Below the pieces are notes generated by a model. The model made no database searches. It saw only the letters and a list, made by a program, of their open reading frames with translations, and was not told where the DNA came from. Position numbers and translations under genes: made by a program. Source: Gamarada debralockiae (Eukaryota; Ascomycota; Leotiomycetes; Helotiales; Hyphodiscaceae). Taken from it: DNA of 64,000 nucleotides. Shown piece after piece: positions 45,470 through 58,396 of the stretch. Numbering within the stretch: position 1 is the first letter of the stretch; every line of letters begins with the position of its first letter. The stretch lies in the NCBI GenBank assembly GCA_002803225.1, contig NXFV01001812.1, positions 62,001-126,000 of the forward strand. The letters run 5' to 3'.

Positions 45470-46660
45470 ATGCGGTTCAAGACCTCAGTTCGGAATATCC
45501 AGACCTTCTCCAGTGAGTGTCCCGTGCCTATTCTATGTATTTCTAACTAAGATGAATGCACAGAGCTCACGGCTTCGCTGTCGTCCTTGGGAAAGGTAGC
45601 ATGGGTCCGTCTCGATGATGATACGGTGCGATTTACTATCATCCCAGAGACCGGCACACAAGTATGGGCGTGAGTCCTTTGATTCGGTATATTCTATAAG
45701 ATATTTGCTGAATATTTCAGGTCTTTATCCATCGAATCCATCTTCGAAGACTACACCATCCAATCCGCGGCCGACAACAACACAATCAACCTCGAGCTAC
45801 CCCTCCCACCCCTCCATCGCGCTCTAAAATCCGCAATAAACGCGACATCCGCCTCCATCCGCCTCACCAAGAAAGATGGCATCCCAGTCCTATCCCTCAC
45901 AATCATTACGAACACCATCAGCAGCGGCAACAGCGCAAACGGATTCCTGAATGGCGCAAATGCGGATCCATTCGGTGACAATGCGTTCATGGAAGAGCGG
46001 CTGGATGCGAATATGGGAAGAGATAGAGAGACGATCGTCACACAGGATATTCCCATTCGAGTTTTGACAGCAGATAGCGTTGAGGGAATACATGAACCGA
46101 GAGTCAGAGAGCCGGATGCGCATATCATTCTTCCCTCCCTCATACAACTGAAAGCTATCTCCGATCGATTCACAAAGCTGGCAATGGCTACGAGTGCCGG
46201 TACAACGAGTCGCAGCGTAAGTAGCACAGCCAATGCTCCGAAGCTTGAGTTGGCTGCGAACATGCATGGGAGCTTGAAATTGAGTATCTCTACAGACGCT
46301 TTGAATATATCGAGTGTTTGGACCGGGCTGAATAATCCGGAGCTCGATCCTAGACAAGTTGAGGATGGTGAGGGTGGGCTTAAAGAACATCCAAGTACGA
46401 AGTTGAAGGCTGCGGGTCCGGATGCTTGGTCTACGGTTCGGATTGATGGGAGGGATTGGGGGAAGGTGCTTAGTGTTGGTCGACTTGGTGGGCGTGTCAT
46501 TGCATGTTTTGCTGATGAGCATGCTTTGATCCTCTATGTCTATCTTTCGAACTACGATGATGGTGCTGATGATTCGGTATTGACAGTAAGTGGAGGAGTA
46601 ACCTGTGATTGGAAGCAAGCTAATACTTGGCAGTACTACATCTCCTCCTTCACTGTATGA
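45470..46660 (+). CDS. HUS1: Checkpoint clamp subunit Hus1
   Basis: Subunit of the Rad9-Rad1-Hus1 (9-1-1) sliding clamp loaded at DNA damage to activate the ATR/Mec1 checkpoint kinase. Four exons (45470-45512, 45564-45669, 45721-46585, 46634-46660) join in frame to 346 residues. The start MRFKTSVRNIQTFSK followed by LTASLSSLGKVAWVRLDDDTVRFTI is the conserved Hus1 N-terminus with the PCNA-like fold. GTQVWASLSIESIFEDYTIQS, INLELPLPPLHRALKSA and IPVLSLTI follow. The C-terminal domain has AWSTVRIDGRDWGKVLSVGRL and, after the last short intron, YYISSFTV. Length fits the fungal family. Copies of the small palindrome lie in its upstream 300 bases. Confidence 0.95.
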
Positions 46661-47484
46661 TGACGAACATGGGCATGGAAATTTGGCTTTAGCGATGGCG
46701 TTTTAGGAAATGATACCACCAGAGGTTTACATAGAGAGAAGTTTCTCGGGAGAGAAGGAGCAACATTTGCCCCGCGACATTCTCAATATACTAGCTGCAG
46801 CAGTAATGTAGCTAGCTATATGTAGAGATAGGGCGGCAATGAATGCAGAATGATTCGTAAACTGAGTAGTTTGGATTGGGTCCTCCTGAACTCCTCCAAA
46901 TTCTCACCGGTCTCAACTCATATTGGAAGTTAGAACGAAGAAACCGCCACTTCTAAGATCCCCTCAAGCTCAGTATTTGAAGCCGAACATGGGTTCACGC
47001 AAACAAAATATTCTACTCCTCTTGCTTGGATCAGATAAAGGCAAAGGGATGGCGGCTCTTCCGTGTTTAGAAGGTGCGTTACAGAGAATCTGTTCGCGAC
47101 ACTTCGACTGCTGGTGATGATTGGAACAAAATACTTCCTGAAACGGGCCCTCCGAGCTTTCTTAAGCTCGAGGGCATTCACTTTCACCACAATTGATTGT
47201 CGTTGATATTTCCTCGTCATTGAATTTGGGTGGAAACTGCGACTACCCAAAATGGCAAGTACGCGAGGCACGCTAAGGGGCTCAACCTAACCAACTTCCC
47301 TCTTCTTCCCCTTTATCCTCTCTACTCATCCTCCAACCTCGACAGAATCGAGGATTCTCAAACCAATCCCACATTGGTGGGAGGTTTCTGATCATCATCA
47401 CAAACCTTCATTAACACTTGTCACTCACAACTTCCTTCCACGCTCATCTTGTCACGCCTGCTTCGCGCAGCTGTGGTCGCTCAG
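46661..47484. other. Intergenic region
   Basis: HUS1 3' flank and leader of the 2EXR gene. The stretch 47280-47480 is TC/AC-rich, as fungal leaders are. No gene is seen. Confidence 0.4.
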
Positions 47485-49799
47485 ATGCCTCCAACCACTC
47501 GTGCCGGCGCTCGACGAGCATCTGGTGCTGCTCCACCCCCTTGGTCTACCCCTTCTTGGACTTCATCTGCGCCTCCACCTAGATTCCCAATTCTCAGCGG
47601 CACGATGGGTTCGGACAATTCTCTCGTCGCTGCCGGCAATTCCTTGGTACCTTCAGCTTCAGAGCATACTGATTCACTATCTGCAACCTCTGCCATGTTC
47701 AGTATCAGTAGATTGCTCGCCGCTGCCAGCTCCTCCAACCCATCCACCAGCACCTCATCACATCAAGTTTTCGGAGATACTATGCGTCAAGGACATACCG
47801 TTCCGCCCCAGCCTGAGCACATGTTAGGGACTATGATCGTCTTGTCTCTCGAGGACATCAACGACCCCAATACACGAAATCAAGTCGGCCTGCTTCAACA
47901 ACTTCATCCTTGGGCTTCAGTCAGGCTCTGCCATTCAATGCTTGTCGGCTGCAGCAGAATCTTTGAAGATGCGAACAATGCTCTTCGGAAGTATGTTATC
48001 AATATTTCAAATCGCGATGAGATGAAGCCCGGGCGGGCGACCCCTCTTCAGGACATTTCCATGGACTCGTTGAATGATCCTGTGTTGCGGGAAAAGGTCA
48101 CCAAACTGAGGAATGCCTCTCCCATGGTGACAGTCCTGATGGCTAGGACTGCTCTGATTCGGTCAAGAGGATATGTCGATGATGCTGCGATTTTGATAGC
48201 TGGTGGTCCAGTTTCTAGTACAGCCTCCGACGAGACCGAAAGTCTCCAACGGCCAACTGCAAAGGTGCCCCCGCTCGCCATCAACTCTTCTTTCTCAAGT
48301 CTTGTTTCCGGTACGCAAGGCCCTGGTATCAGAACGTCGTCCTCATCGAAGAAGAACGGCAGAAAATCGCAGCCGCAAGCAACAATAGAGCGAGGCGAGC
48401 AATTGATATCCTTCTCCAAGCCTGCTCAATCATCTCCCAGTATTTTCTCTCGCGCAGAACGCCAACGAGTTATCGCGGCTTCAACCGAGACCCCAGCAGA
48501 TCGAGAGAGGACCTCATTCATTGCCAATGCCGTCATATATAAAGCTTTGTCAACACAAGAGTATAGTTATGGACGGATGACGAAATCTTATTCTCCTCGA
48601 CGTGGTGTCACCACCTTTCGAATGACCTCCGGACTCTTTCCACAATTCTCGGAGAAGTATGAGCCTTCAAAACTGAAATACAGGGGCACAGATCGGGCCA
48701 AATTCCGGCCACTCACTTTCGATACGCCAGACGGGAGAGTTGCTCTTCAGAGCATCAACCTCGCATTCCCATACTTGGGAGTCTCCGTCGAGGAGCTCCG
48801 GTTAGGTGACTATATTCGGGGAAGAAAGAAGGCGCCTCATCTTTTCGAGCCCTTCCGCAAGCTGCCGGCAGAAATCCGATGTATGATATGGCGTTTTGCA
48901 ATGCCACCACGAACCATCGAACTACGGTACAACGACGCGTTGACCAAGTGCTGGACTCTTGCCAAAGTACCTCCTGTACTTCATATATCTCGCGAAGCAA
49001 GATACGAGGCTCTCAAACGCTACGATTTAGCATTTGGCATCAAAGAAGCCCCCGACAAGACTTACTTCGACTTCAAACGAGACACTCTATTCTTGACGTA
49101 AGCAAATTCTCGGATTCACCTATTCCCAGTTCTGTCTCAATTCATAAATTCTACTACCGAATTGTATCTGAAACGGAAGTCTTCTGAGTAGAAATCTGCC
49201 TTGGAACTTCGGAAAGCTGTCTCGGCTCTATCCTTCTTCCATATCAAGCATATGCTGACTACGAGATTTATAGATATGAAAAGTGGCATGGCGGTGGAGA
49301 ATACGAGGACGAAATATGGCAACTGACCTATCACTTTGTACAGTCGGAGGAAGCAAAGAAAATTGAGTCACTTGCCATTGATCAGGATCTTGTCGACATT
49401 TTTGCTCAGCGCCTCGACGAGGAGGAAGAGGAGTGGTATGACATTAGCGATGAGGACTTGCCGGAACCTGAGTTGGAGGTGATCCCGGCTTACAATTCAT
49501 TGCGATCACTCGCTATTGTCAAGACGCATATTGATGGATTCTGGAACCGCGACGAGGTCGAATGCGCCTGCGAACATCATGATGATGAAAAATGTGACGT
49601 CTGGCAGCGCGTCCAGCAGAACGACAATGCGGTGTTTGTGCCGGTGCATGCCTCGAGCGTCGCGAATAAAACCATGCAGGAGTACTACAAGGAGATGCTT
49701 GCAAAGATCAAGATCCAGGATCCGGATTGGAACCTCCCTGACCTGTCTTACATGGTCAAGCGCCCCCAAAGGCAATGCGGTTGTGGACTGTTTCATTGA
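47485..49799 (+). CDS. 2EXR-domain protein with duplicated N-terminal helical repeat
   Basis: Exons 47485-49097 and 49274-49799 (176-base intron ending GCTGAC...TATAG) give 712 residues. The ATG at 47485 (MPPTTRAGARR) is the first true ATG. The C-terminal half carries the fungal 2EXR domain: FEPFRKLPAEIRCMIWRFAMPPRTIEL, VPPVLHISREARYEALKRYDLAFG and YFDFKRDTLFLT, continued after the intron with YHFVQSEEAKKIESLAID. Such proteins are numerous in filamentous fungi, with F-box-like helical starts and unknown roles. The N-terminal part contains two similar segments of about 45 residues, LEDINDPNTRNQVGLLQQLHP and MDSLNDPVLREKVTKLRNASP, each followed by a helix ending in a hydrophobic AR/AL run. They look like tandem UBA/CUE-like three-helix units. 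The C-terminus has a Cys/His patch and ends CGCGLFH. Confidence 0.85.
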
Positions 49800-52340
49800 T
49801 GGCGATGACGTTGAATGATGGAGGTGCCGTTGAATGCTGAATTGGGGCGCGTTTTCTATTTCCCTGGACGTTCACGAAAATGTCGAGGACCCTACTGTCC
49901 TTGCTTTCTCAACATCGTGGTGTGAGATGGAGAGTGGAGTGGCTCGATGTTTGTGCTTTTTCTTATTTTCTTAGCTTGTCTCGACACAGTTATTGCATGG
50001 TGGTATGAAGGGTTTCATGGGTTTATATTTGCTGTATCATTTCCCTATGGCTTTAGCATCTGCTTATGCCTTCTCTACTCATGTTCTAGCGGTTGTTACG
50101 GTCTAGGGGGACCTCTTGATGGCTATTATTGCTAATATTCGGCGTTGTTTTGGACGGAGGTTTACTTAGCTCATTTCCATCAGCTTGCATATCATACTCG
50201 TAGCTAGCATGGTTAATGAGAAACGTTGTATTTCAACATCAAACTTTGCCTCGGTCTTTTTCAAACTCTCCAAGCCCTCCAAGACATGCACGTCGTCGGA
50301 CAATATCACATGACCTTCCACAACCGCTTACCCGTTTTCCGCTATTCGGCTGTGCCTTCCATTTCCAGCATCCAGCATTCCTCGGCCCCTGATCTGCAGC
50401 CCTCCTTCCTCTTTGCCCTCCTCAACATTTTCACCTACAGTCCTATCGACACGTCGTATTCCATATCTCAAATCTCACGCTGAACGTCTCTCGTTTTAGC
50501 CTTCTCAATTCTCTTCACCCCGCATATTCCAAGACTCCCAAGCTCCTAAAAAGGCAATCGCGGTACAGTAAGAAATTCTACGAACCGTGCCGCATTCGAG
50601 CAGAAGAAAAAAAAGCGGTTCGCCTTTCCCGACGCATCTGCCCCAGGTTTCACAGACGAGTGGGTGGGAGGACGCCACATTTTTAATGATTGAAGGTTTG
50701 AGGCCTCATAGACGTACGATTATGATGAGCGGGCAGGGAGGATGGGACCGGTAAGATCAAAGGGAGCGGCAGAGAAGGCTTCTGGAAATGCAATGATGAG
50801 CGAAAGTGGGACCCAAGCGGCGAGGTCCGATGTATTTTCTCAGGGGAAGAGGAAGAGGGCTTTTATGTAAAGATCGTCTACAGGTTTTATGTTCTCCGAA
50901 CCTTCCTTTCCAGTGGGTTATGCATGCAAGTCGTGCTTCAGCTCCTCCCAAGAATCTTCAGCGTGCATGAGTTGGGTAACTCCGTCTTACGTCCCAAAAA
51001 CCCAGGACTCATTAATTCCGAAAATCAAGCCACCTCGGGCAATCAGTGATCATGTGCGGCGTGCTGTGTCCCGTGTGAGACTGAGGTGGAGAATGAAAAG
51101 GGGCACAGAGGTTTCTAGCTTTCTTCTGTGGGGAGCTAGCTTGACTCGTGAAAAATTGCGCCTTTTGCGCTTCTCTTGGCGGTGAGAAGGTTCGCGCCGA
51201 CGACGATCGATCGCTGGTGCCAGGAACAGGCTTGTACCTTTTCACGATAAGAGGATATCGGCTCGTCTATCTAAGTTTCTGATCTTGGACCTCGGTATGG
51301 CTTCAAGAAGTTACAGGTCGCGACTGCCGAATGAACTCTAGGCGTCTTGGTGTATCAGAGTGGTTAGCAACTCGCGGGAATCAGTGGAAGGCGTTTGCTA
51401 GCGGAATTGAATATTGATCATGAGGCAAAATCGTGACATCAAAGAGTTCAGTGGGAAACGGCTTAAGCGAAATCGGATGAACAACCGAGACCAAGATAAC
51501 CCGATAGATAGCCAGCGGGCGCTGGTTCTGGCCCAAATTTAGTTGCAGTCTCTTCCGAGAAAATTGCCCCTGAATCCGCCATGAATTCGGCAAATGAAAT
51601 CATGGAAAAGTTGGACAATGGAGGGGTCGATATTCGCGTGGTTGGATAAATATGATGACATATTTGCGGGCTTATTAAGTTAATTGAAGTATTTATTAAA
51701 TTTTTGATCGGTGTTGGTGCCGGTTAGGGCTTTGGGTGGGTTACACTGCTCCGGATGGTGCCTTGGAATATGGATAATGTGAGAAGCGAGGAACACGAGG
51801 CCAAGCAGAAGTTGCTTGGGAGAATGGGTTCAATTAGGGAGAGGGGTTGCACGATTAGGAAAATGGGGAGAGGAGTGTGGAATGATTCGGGATCGGGTCA
51901 GGGCCATGCGAGAAGCTGCTCTTGGGATGATGGTGCTACAGAACCTCATAATTTGGACCAGTGGAAACTAATGCAGGACAGGTCCGCATGTGGAATGGAG
52001 GAGATATACGGTCTCACATAAGTGGGTATCAGAAACTGGTATCAAATTGGATGTTGTACGAGTGCGGTTCCTGAACATTGAATGATTTGAAATACGCTTA
52101 TGAGGTTGGGAATACAGACGAGAAGAAATCAAGAAGGGAAGTTAATACAGTTGCCAAGAGATGGAGGCGGTGGGGGGAATTCTGAAAGGGAAAAAGGAAA
52201 ACGAAACGGGGGCGAATATCAGAATCTGATGCCCAATTGACCGTAATCTTACAGCATGAAATCCAAACAAACTGCTTACGTTCGGAGTGTTCGCTGCATG
52301 AATACATGATCTTACTTGCATCGCATAATTCCACCCCAAC
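49800..52340. other. Long gene-poor stretch
   Basis: About 2.5 kb without a supportable gene. The part 50330-50560 is pyrimidine-rich like a leader. Short frames (for example 51755-52021) lack family signals. Confidence 0.35.
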
Positions 52341-52556
52341 TTGCATCTAGACCAATGCACGCCCAAACACGCCAACTGGCTGAGTTCTTTCTTGGATGCT
52401 GTATCAACTTCAACTCTCCAATCCGCATTCCTGCATCCTCCACATCCTCGCCCTATCTACCCGACAACCGGAGAACTCCCAATCGCGGTACAACACGCAA
52501 AACATCGAGCCGCAGTCGAAAAAGCCAGCCAGCAAACGGAGCCTTCTTCCGCATGA
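52341..52556 (+). pseudogene. Orphan coding segment (C-terminal exon or relic)
   Basis: Seventy-one open codons without ATG read like a protein end: CTPKHANWLSSFLDAVSTST, HPPHPRPIYPTTGELPIAVQ and AVEKASQQTEPSSA before TGA. It lies 300 bases upstream of the PH-domain gene and could be a relic or an exon of a gene whose 5' part I cannot find. No family recognised. Confidence 0.3.
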
Positions 52557-52857
52557 CTAGTGTAGGGATTGGAAAATAGCGGCAAATATAGTACGGCTAC
52601 CGTCGCTATCAATCTTTTAAACCTCCCGCGAGAAACGGTGCTACTTCCGAATCTTCTCCAACACCCCGATTTCAAACTTTTCTTTCTTCAAATTCCTCGT
52701 TCAGGTCGCCTTTTTGGCGGGGGATTTGTGAAGTCTGCGATAATATGTTTTAATATATGCTTTGTCTTTTGATAGTCCTGTCCTTTTCGAATACCGTGCT
52801 TTCCGACTGGAGATCGAGGTCATAGCACTTTCTAGAGTGAGCGCAAACAGAGGAGGC

Positions 52858-54883
52858 ATGATGATTGTGATGGAGGGCTTGATGCTGGTACCGCCAGAGC
52901 GCGGTACCATCATTGGTAGAGCGTTATGGAAGGTGGGTTCTCAAGATATTCCATTTTCAAATTCTGTCTGCTAACCACCTTTGTCTGCAGCCTCGATATG
53001 TCGTCCTAGGCAGCGGAGCCTCTTTGAAGACACAGAACGACATTTTATCCAATACAGAGGCAGCGCGCAATGGGCGCAAAGTTCTGAAATCAACATCTCG
53101 GAAACCAAGTCTCGTCGATGTCTCACAACCGGAGCCCGACAAACTATATGTTTCAATCTACAAACAGAAGGTATGGATTCCCTTTGTAACCATTTGGAGA
53201 AACAAACTCTAATTTTGCCAGCAGGGCGACTGGGAATCCCTTGCGCAGCATCCAATATCCGCTTTCAAGAGCTGCGAGATTCGGTCCCTTCAACACCGAA
53301 AACAGGGACCATCCTTGCCGACATTGATGCTTGAAATGAAGCCAGATGCGGCCGCGGACAAACAGAGGAAACGACGGTCGAGTAGGACCGGAGGACTCAC
53401 ATCGAAGGACCCATGGGGAACGACACTGCTCTTTCGAACAGTGCAGGAGGAGCGGTACAGTATATATGATTGGCAAAATACGATGAAGCCTCAATTGACA
53501 CCGGATTCTCCAGAGGGATATGAAGATGGACCTCTTAGTCCAACAAGCCCTGGAGCATTCACTTCCTTCACGAATCCGTTTGCCTCTCGAGATAGCAGAA
53601 CACCTTCGAGTTCTATATCGAGACCAGAAATACAACAAAGGCCTTCGCAGAAAAGTGTCAGCACATATCCTCATGCGCCAAGGGAAAGACCATCCGCCAT
53701 GATTTCGCCCACTCCCAGCCTTCGATCGAGGCGATCCGATCTATCCTCCCAATCGAGTTCTATGCACCCGCCAATGGGCTTCACCTCTTCCCATCCTCAA
53801 ACCTACACCACAGGTCTTCCTTCCGATCTGCCCTCGCCTGCCTCTACATCAGGATACGATACCCAATTTATAGAAGGATGGACATCTGCACAGGGGCGAT
53901 CATCTGCTCTATCTTCGCACACGAGAGGGAGCAACAGCATAGCATCAGCAGTTGCACCAGCAGCGCAAATTGCATCCTCACCTCCAGGACCACGGGAGAC
54001 AATTCTCGACAGAGCCTTCCAAATGCGCTGCATACCCGGCAGCGAGCGAGTAGAAGACGAGAAAATAAGCAGCATAGCACGATTCGAAGCCTTAATGCGC
54101 GAAGCAGACGAACGAAAACGCCAAAAATCAGTCAGCTCAGCACTCGACCCCACCCAAAGCAGCTCCTGGGACTTAGACGAAGAATCTGAAGAATCTTCTG
54201 GTGGAGAAGGGGATGAGGAAGATGGGGATGATGATCTCGATATGTCTGACCAGGAATTCGAAATTCCTACACCTGCTCAACGAGCGCTGGATTATATTTC
54301 TGGAAGGAGAACACCGCTGCCTTCGAACAGGTCGTTAAGTCCTACGCCGACACGTCCGCCAATTCCGTTCTTGAACCCGCAAGCTATGTCTGCATTCCAC
54401 GGATACTCTTCACCACCAACCAATTCCGGCGGATTGCGTCCACGGACTGGAACAAGCACAACGCAAAAAGTCCGCCCCAAGTCCCTCGCTCTACCTTCAC
54501 GCTCGATCTCCACAACTGCAATACCGAGCCTTAAAGATACTTCTTCTGTTTCTAGCGCGAATAGCAACTTGAAAGAGAACAGGAGGAGTTCGACGAGTGT
54601 GAAGAGATTGAGTTTCACGGAGTTTGCAAAGCGGTTGAGTTCTACCAGTTCCCTGCTGTTGGTGCAGAGCAACACAAACGTTTCGTCGAGCTCAGGCAGG
54701 GAAGGGAGTAGGCGGGGGAGTAGCGAGTGCGGCGCAGACGGAGACGAGCGCGGCTTGAGGGCCGCTGTCAATCTCCGCGGAGGTGCCTCGGCAGGCATGA
54801 GCGGCGAAAGAGATGCAAGAGACAAACGCTGTGGATGGCGAGGCAGCGTCGGAGTCTTTGGAGGAGAAGGTGGCTTTCTCTGA
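52858..54883 (+). CDS. PH-domain protein, fungal, Ser-rich tail
   Basis: Exons 52858-52932, 52991-53170 and 53225-54883 join in frame to 637 residues. Residues 1 to about 185 make a pleckstrin-homology domain with an insert: EGLMLVPPERGTIIGRALWK, PRYVVLGSG, LYVSIYKQKGDWESLAQHPI, EIRSLQHRKQGPSLPTL and a final helix in DPWGTTLLFRTVQEERYSIYDW. This is the arrangement of a conserved family of fungal PH proteins, probably phosphoinositide-binding or cortical. The remainder is Ser/Pro-rich and disordered, with an acidic stretch (DLDEESEESSGGEGDEEDGDDD) near 380-400 and basic-Ser patches suited to kinases. The ATG at 52858 is directly before the first PH strand. An upstream exon is possible because the open frame continues to 52762. 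Confidence 0.85.
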
Positions 54884-55614
54884 GCGTACGAGCGAGCGAC
54901 GAACGATTAAAGAACGAATGATACCTAAGACGACCAATCCTTGGGATGGCGTTGGACGCGGCATTTTGGATGGAGTTTTCTGGCGAATATCACCGCTTTT
55001 GCTCACCGCCCGCCTTGTTTCTGGACGGGATGAAAGATGGAGTTTAGATGCATGGTCGGAAGACCGCCTGTTTACCTACCTTTCTTGTATATTTTTGATA
55101 AAATGGGGAAAATGGGGCTGTAGTTTGGATGATTGATGATTAGGTGGATTGGAGGATAGGCTTGGTGATGTATTTATTGGACTTCGACTATACCCAGAAT
55201 TTTACTCTTTGCTCTTTCGGTTCCTGCCTAAGATGTGTCTCTTGCTCAAGAATGGTGATGCATGAAACTTGAGTTTTAATCCCTTCAGTGGGATTTTGGA
55301 AGCATCGAAAAACAGGCCCCCAAACGTGCTCATAGACAGGGTCAGTGAGGAAATGAACTGCAGACAGGCAGGAGGAAACAAATTACTTGACAATATTCGG
55401 TTTTCTTTCTAAGTCCTGGAACCCACGTTCTAAAGCGGCTCCCCTCAAGCTCCTAAGCTTGCGAGAGCGGCCAAGTGGGCCGTTGGTTGTGCCAGTGAGG
55501 CTCACCTAGCAAGTGCTGCATTGTTGTTTCTAACTAATACATATATTCCCCGAAATGATTACTTTTGAATTAGAACATTCCACATCCCCCTATCCACCAC
55601 CAAGTAACAAGATC
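54884..55614. other. Convergent 3' intergenic region
   Basis: Between two convergent genes. The part 55430-55505 is GC-rich with paired words but does not fold as a tRNA by eye. Nothing else. Confidence 0.35.
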
Positions 55615-56953
55615 CTACAACCCAGAAGAAGGATAAATCGCCATTCCCTGGAACCCTTGTCTTGGTCCATAGGCACTCAAGTCAAATGTCTGCACCTCCT
55701 TCGGCAAGACACCATGATTAAGCCCATCATTCAACAACACACTAATGGTCGGCGTTCCTCTCAACACATACAAGTACTCTCTGTCAATCTGTGAATCGAA
55801 ACCGCCCTTATTCGCTGCGTCTAAAACTACGGTGCCTTTCTTCGCCCCAGACTGGGGATCAACGAGAGTGATGTTGGTGCTGCCAGCATCGATCACGTAC
55901 ACGGTGTTGAAGCGAGGACTGTAGACGGACCAACATATTGCACCTTCGCCTGGGATCACGATCTTAGTTTGGACAGTGAATTTGAAATCCCACGATACGT
56001 CAACGAGAGCTGCTCCGTATGCGGGGTCCGTGATGACGGCTTTGCTGTCGTCGATGAAGGAGATGCTGAAATCTATCAAGAGTTCTGAAGGCCGTGAGAC
56101 GACAGGGGTAGTGGAGATGGACCCATCGGGGTTGACGGGGTAGGCATAGATGTAGCCTGGGTCTACACCATTCCCTTTCACCGATGCGATAAGGGCTGTT
56201 TGCGAGGGGTTGAAGACGAGGTCGGAGACTGTGTTTGGTGGACCGGCAGGAGGGGTTGTCTGTCCTAGGGCGATGGAGCGAAGGCCGCCAAGGGGAGTAA
56301 GGCCTTTGGCATGGTCGGTTGAAAAGCAAGATACGCCTGCTTTGGAACCGCCGTTGAGGACACAAGCTATGTGTGTTAGTGGATGAAGGTGGATGTTGGG
56401 AGGTAAGAGTGTCCTACCTGTCTTCAGTTTCGGAGAGTAGGCCAGTGTCTGCGGGAATTCTCCCATGGTACTGGCGGGGCTGCCGACGAGAGTTGGATGT
56501 TGGGGATCATCTTTGTTGATGAAGAACATGGAGAGTGTGTTGCTTCCTGCGTTGACGGTGAAAAGATACTGTTTCGTTGTTAGTAAGATCCATGAATCAG
56601 CAAAGGGATGACTTACGTCTTGAGAGACCACAACTGAGTCCTGGGAGATCAACGAATCTGGAGAAGCTTCAGCATTATCCGGAAAGAATTTTGAGCTATT
56701 TACCAGCCATGTTGGGAGTAGGAGCTCCACCAGTGCTTGAAGCCGTCAATCCAATGAGACCTTTACCTCCAGTGGAAGTCTCAACCGGAGATGAGAGCGT
56801 GCCATCCTCAACGGAAATCTTCAACGAGATAATGCTTGAGCCAGCGGGATCATTCTTGAGGAAGTATGCTGCCCTGGTACTAGGGTTATCCCTCAGGCCA
56901 ATGGCTGCGGCAGAGACCAGGGATGGGACGAGGAGGTAGATGAGAGCGTGCAT
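55615..56953 (-). CDS. Secreted beta-propeller protein (lactonase / carboxymuconate cyclase-like)
   Basis: Four exons (56704-56953, 56617-56657, 56418-56568, 55615-56366) join in frame to 397 residues. A signal peptide (MHALIYLLVPSLVSAAA, cut near residue 17) marks secretion. The mature protein repeats propeller-blade strands: AAYFLKNDPAGSSIISLKI, YLFTVNAGSNTLSMFFI, GEFPQTLAYSPK, CVLNGGSKAGVSCFS, SDLVFNPSQTALIASVKG, GYIYAYPVNPDGSI, CWSVYSPRFNTVYVIDAGST and EYLYVLRGTPTISV. This is the pattern of the seven-bladed lactonase family, often labelled 3-carboxymuconate cyclase-like in fungi. Many secreted members are of unknown catalytic state. No metal ligands can be named by eye. It has its own TATATA-containing promoter near 57020. 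Confidence 0.87.
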
Positions 56954-58396
56954 GTTGACTGGAGGCTCAAGATTGGAAGAATGATGAGGATTGCTTTTCA
57001 GGAGCCATAGAACCCTTCCATCTTTATATACTGACCAACAGAGGCCGCAATGTCGTTTTCCCTTCTCATTCTAACACCCACCTATATCTGCCATTGCTGC
57101 AAGGTGGAAATTGAAGAACATAACATCCATACAGCCTGATCACAAAAGCCCCGAAATTGACGAAGAAGTGGAGATACTATCAACACCCACCGACGTCAAT
57201 GAGGCAACACGAAGGTGCAACTTCATTTATCATCCCTGGCCATACCCCGCCTTTCACGGTATCCTGCAGAATGATTCCAAAGAACCGGTCAGGAAAACAG
57301 CCGATTGGGCTGCTAAACTCTAGGGGCATGTCCGTGCCTGGTCTGTGGAATGAAACCTTATTGATAGTGAGTACGAAGGGCTGGATGTTGCGCAGACTTG
57401 TGTGGTCGTATGTTTTTGCTCAAGCGCTTACATCGGCGCCGAAATCTCAGCCCCTGAGCGGCCGCATGCAAGTTCTAGCCGAAAGAGGGTTGGCGAGGAA
57501 ATGATTCCAAAGATTCCCAGCCACTGGGATGCTTTTTACAACGTCCAAAGTTGGTGAGAATAGAAGCGACCTGGTGCTACGAGATTCAATTGGGCCCGAA
57601 TCCTGGGGAGTTAACCCCAGTATGGGGTAAACTCACTCAACGAATGCTTGCCTCTTGGATCATATAACGTGATTATCGGGTTATTCCTCTTACCACAGAG
57701 TCAATCAAGTCAGACATGGAAGCAGAGTTCTTAGACATGAAGAGATTAAATTCTGACTGCTGTCATAACTTAGTCCAGCTTGCTTGCTCGCTCCTCTCGG
57801 TGCTATAAACTCTCCGAGACCCCCTGGCATCAGCCTTCGATCGACGCCAACAGGTCAGGTACGATAAAAGTCCGACAGACTCACTGAAATGGATTGGCCG
57901 GCCCAAATTTAAAGTCTATTCTTCCGGTAAGCTATGCTTGTAATTTCTGCCTTATCAAAAGGCATAATACCGCTAAGATGGATACTGAAGCTACGACAGA
58001 ACCCCCATTAATCACCATGCCCTCATCAATCGGCCACTTCCTATCCGTCCTGAGCATCGATCATTCAGCAACTCCAAAGGCAGTATGAAGAAATAAAGCC
58101 AAAGCAAAGACATGCGCAACATAATTCAAATATGGAATCTCGGCCGCCATCAAGGCCACAACACTCGGAAGAGGCCTGCCCTGCACGTCATTTGAAGCCC
58201 TGTCGAATGTCTGCAGAAGTCATCATTCAACGATCACAGCGTAACAACAAAAGCATAGGCTCTAGTAGCCATAGGAAAGAAATACAAAAAGGAATCCCAT
58301 AACTTTACTCTCCGTTTCTTTTGGAGCAGTAACACTTGGGAGCGGATTCAGCGTCTCCGCTCCCTTTGTCCCGAGCCCGTCAGTCCCATTCCTTGC
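56954..58396. other. Gene-poor region
   Basis: Promoter of the propeller gene, then about 1.2 kb with only short open frames (57111-57323, 57894-58088) and no family match. Confidence 0.35.

Noticed and set aside
51340..51400. tRNA-like GTGGTTAGCAA segment
   Set aside because: Resembles a D-arm only; the remaining arms are missing.
55430..55505. GC-rich segment with paired words suggesting a tRNA
   Set aside because: No proper TPsiC loop and acceptor pairing could be drawn on either strand.
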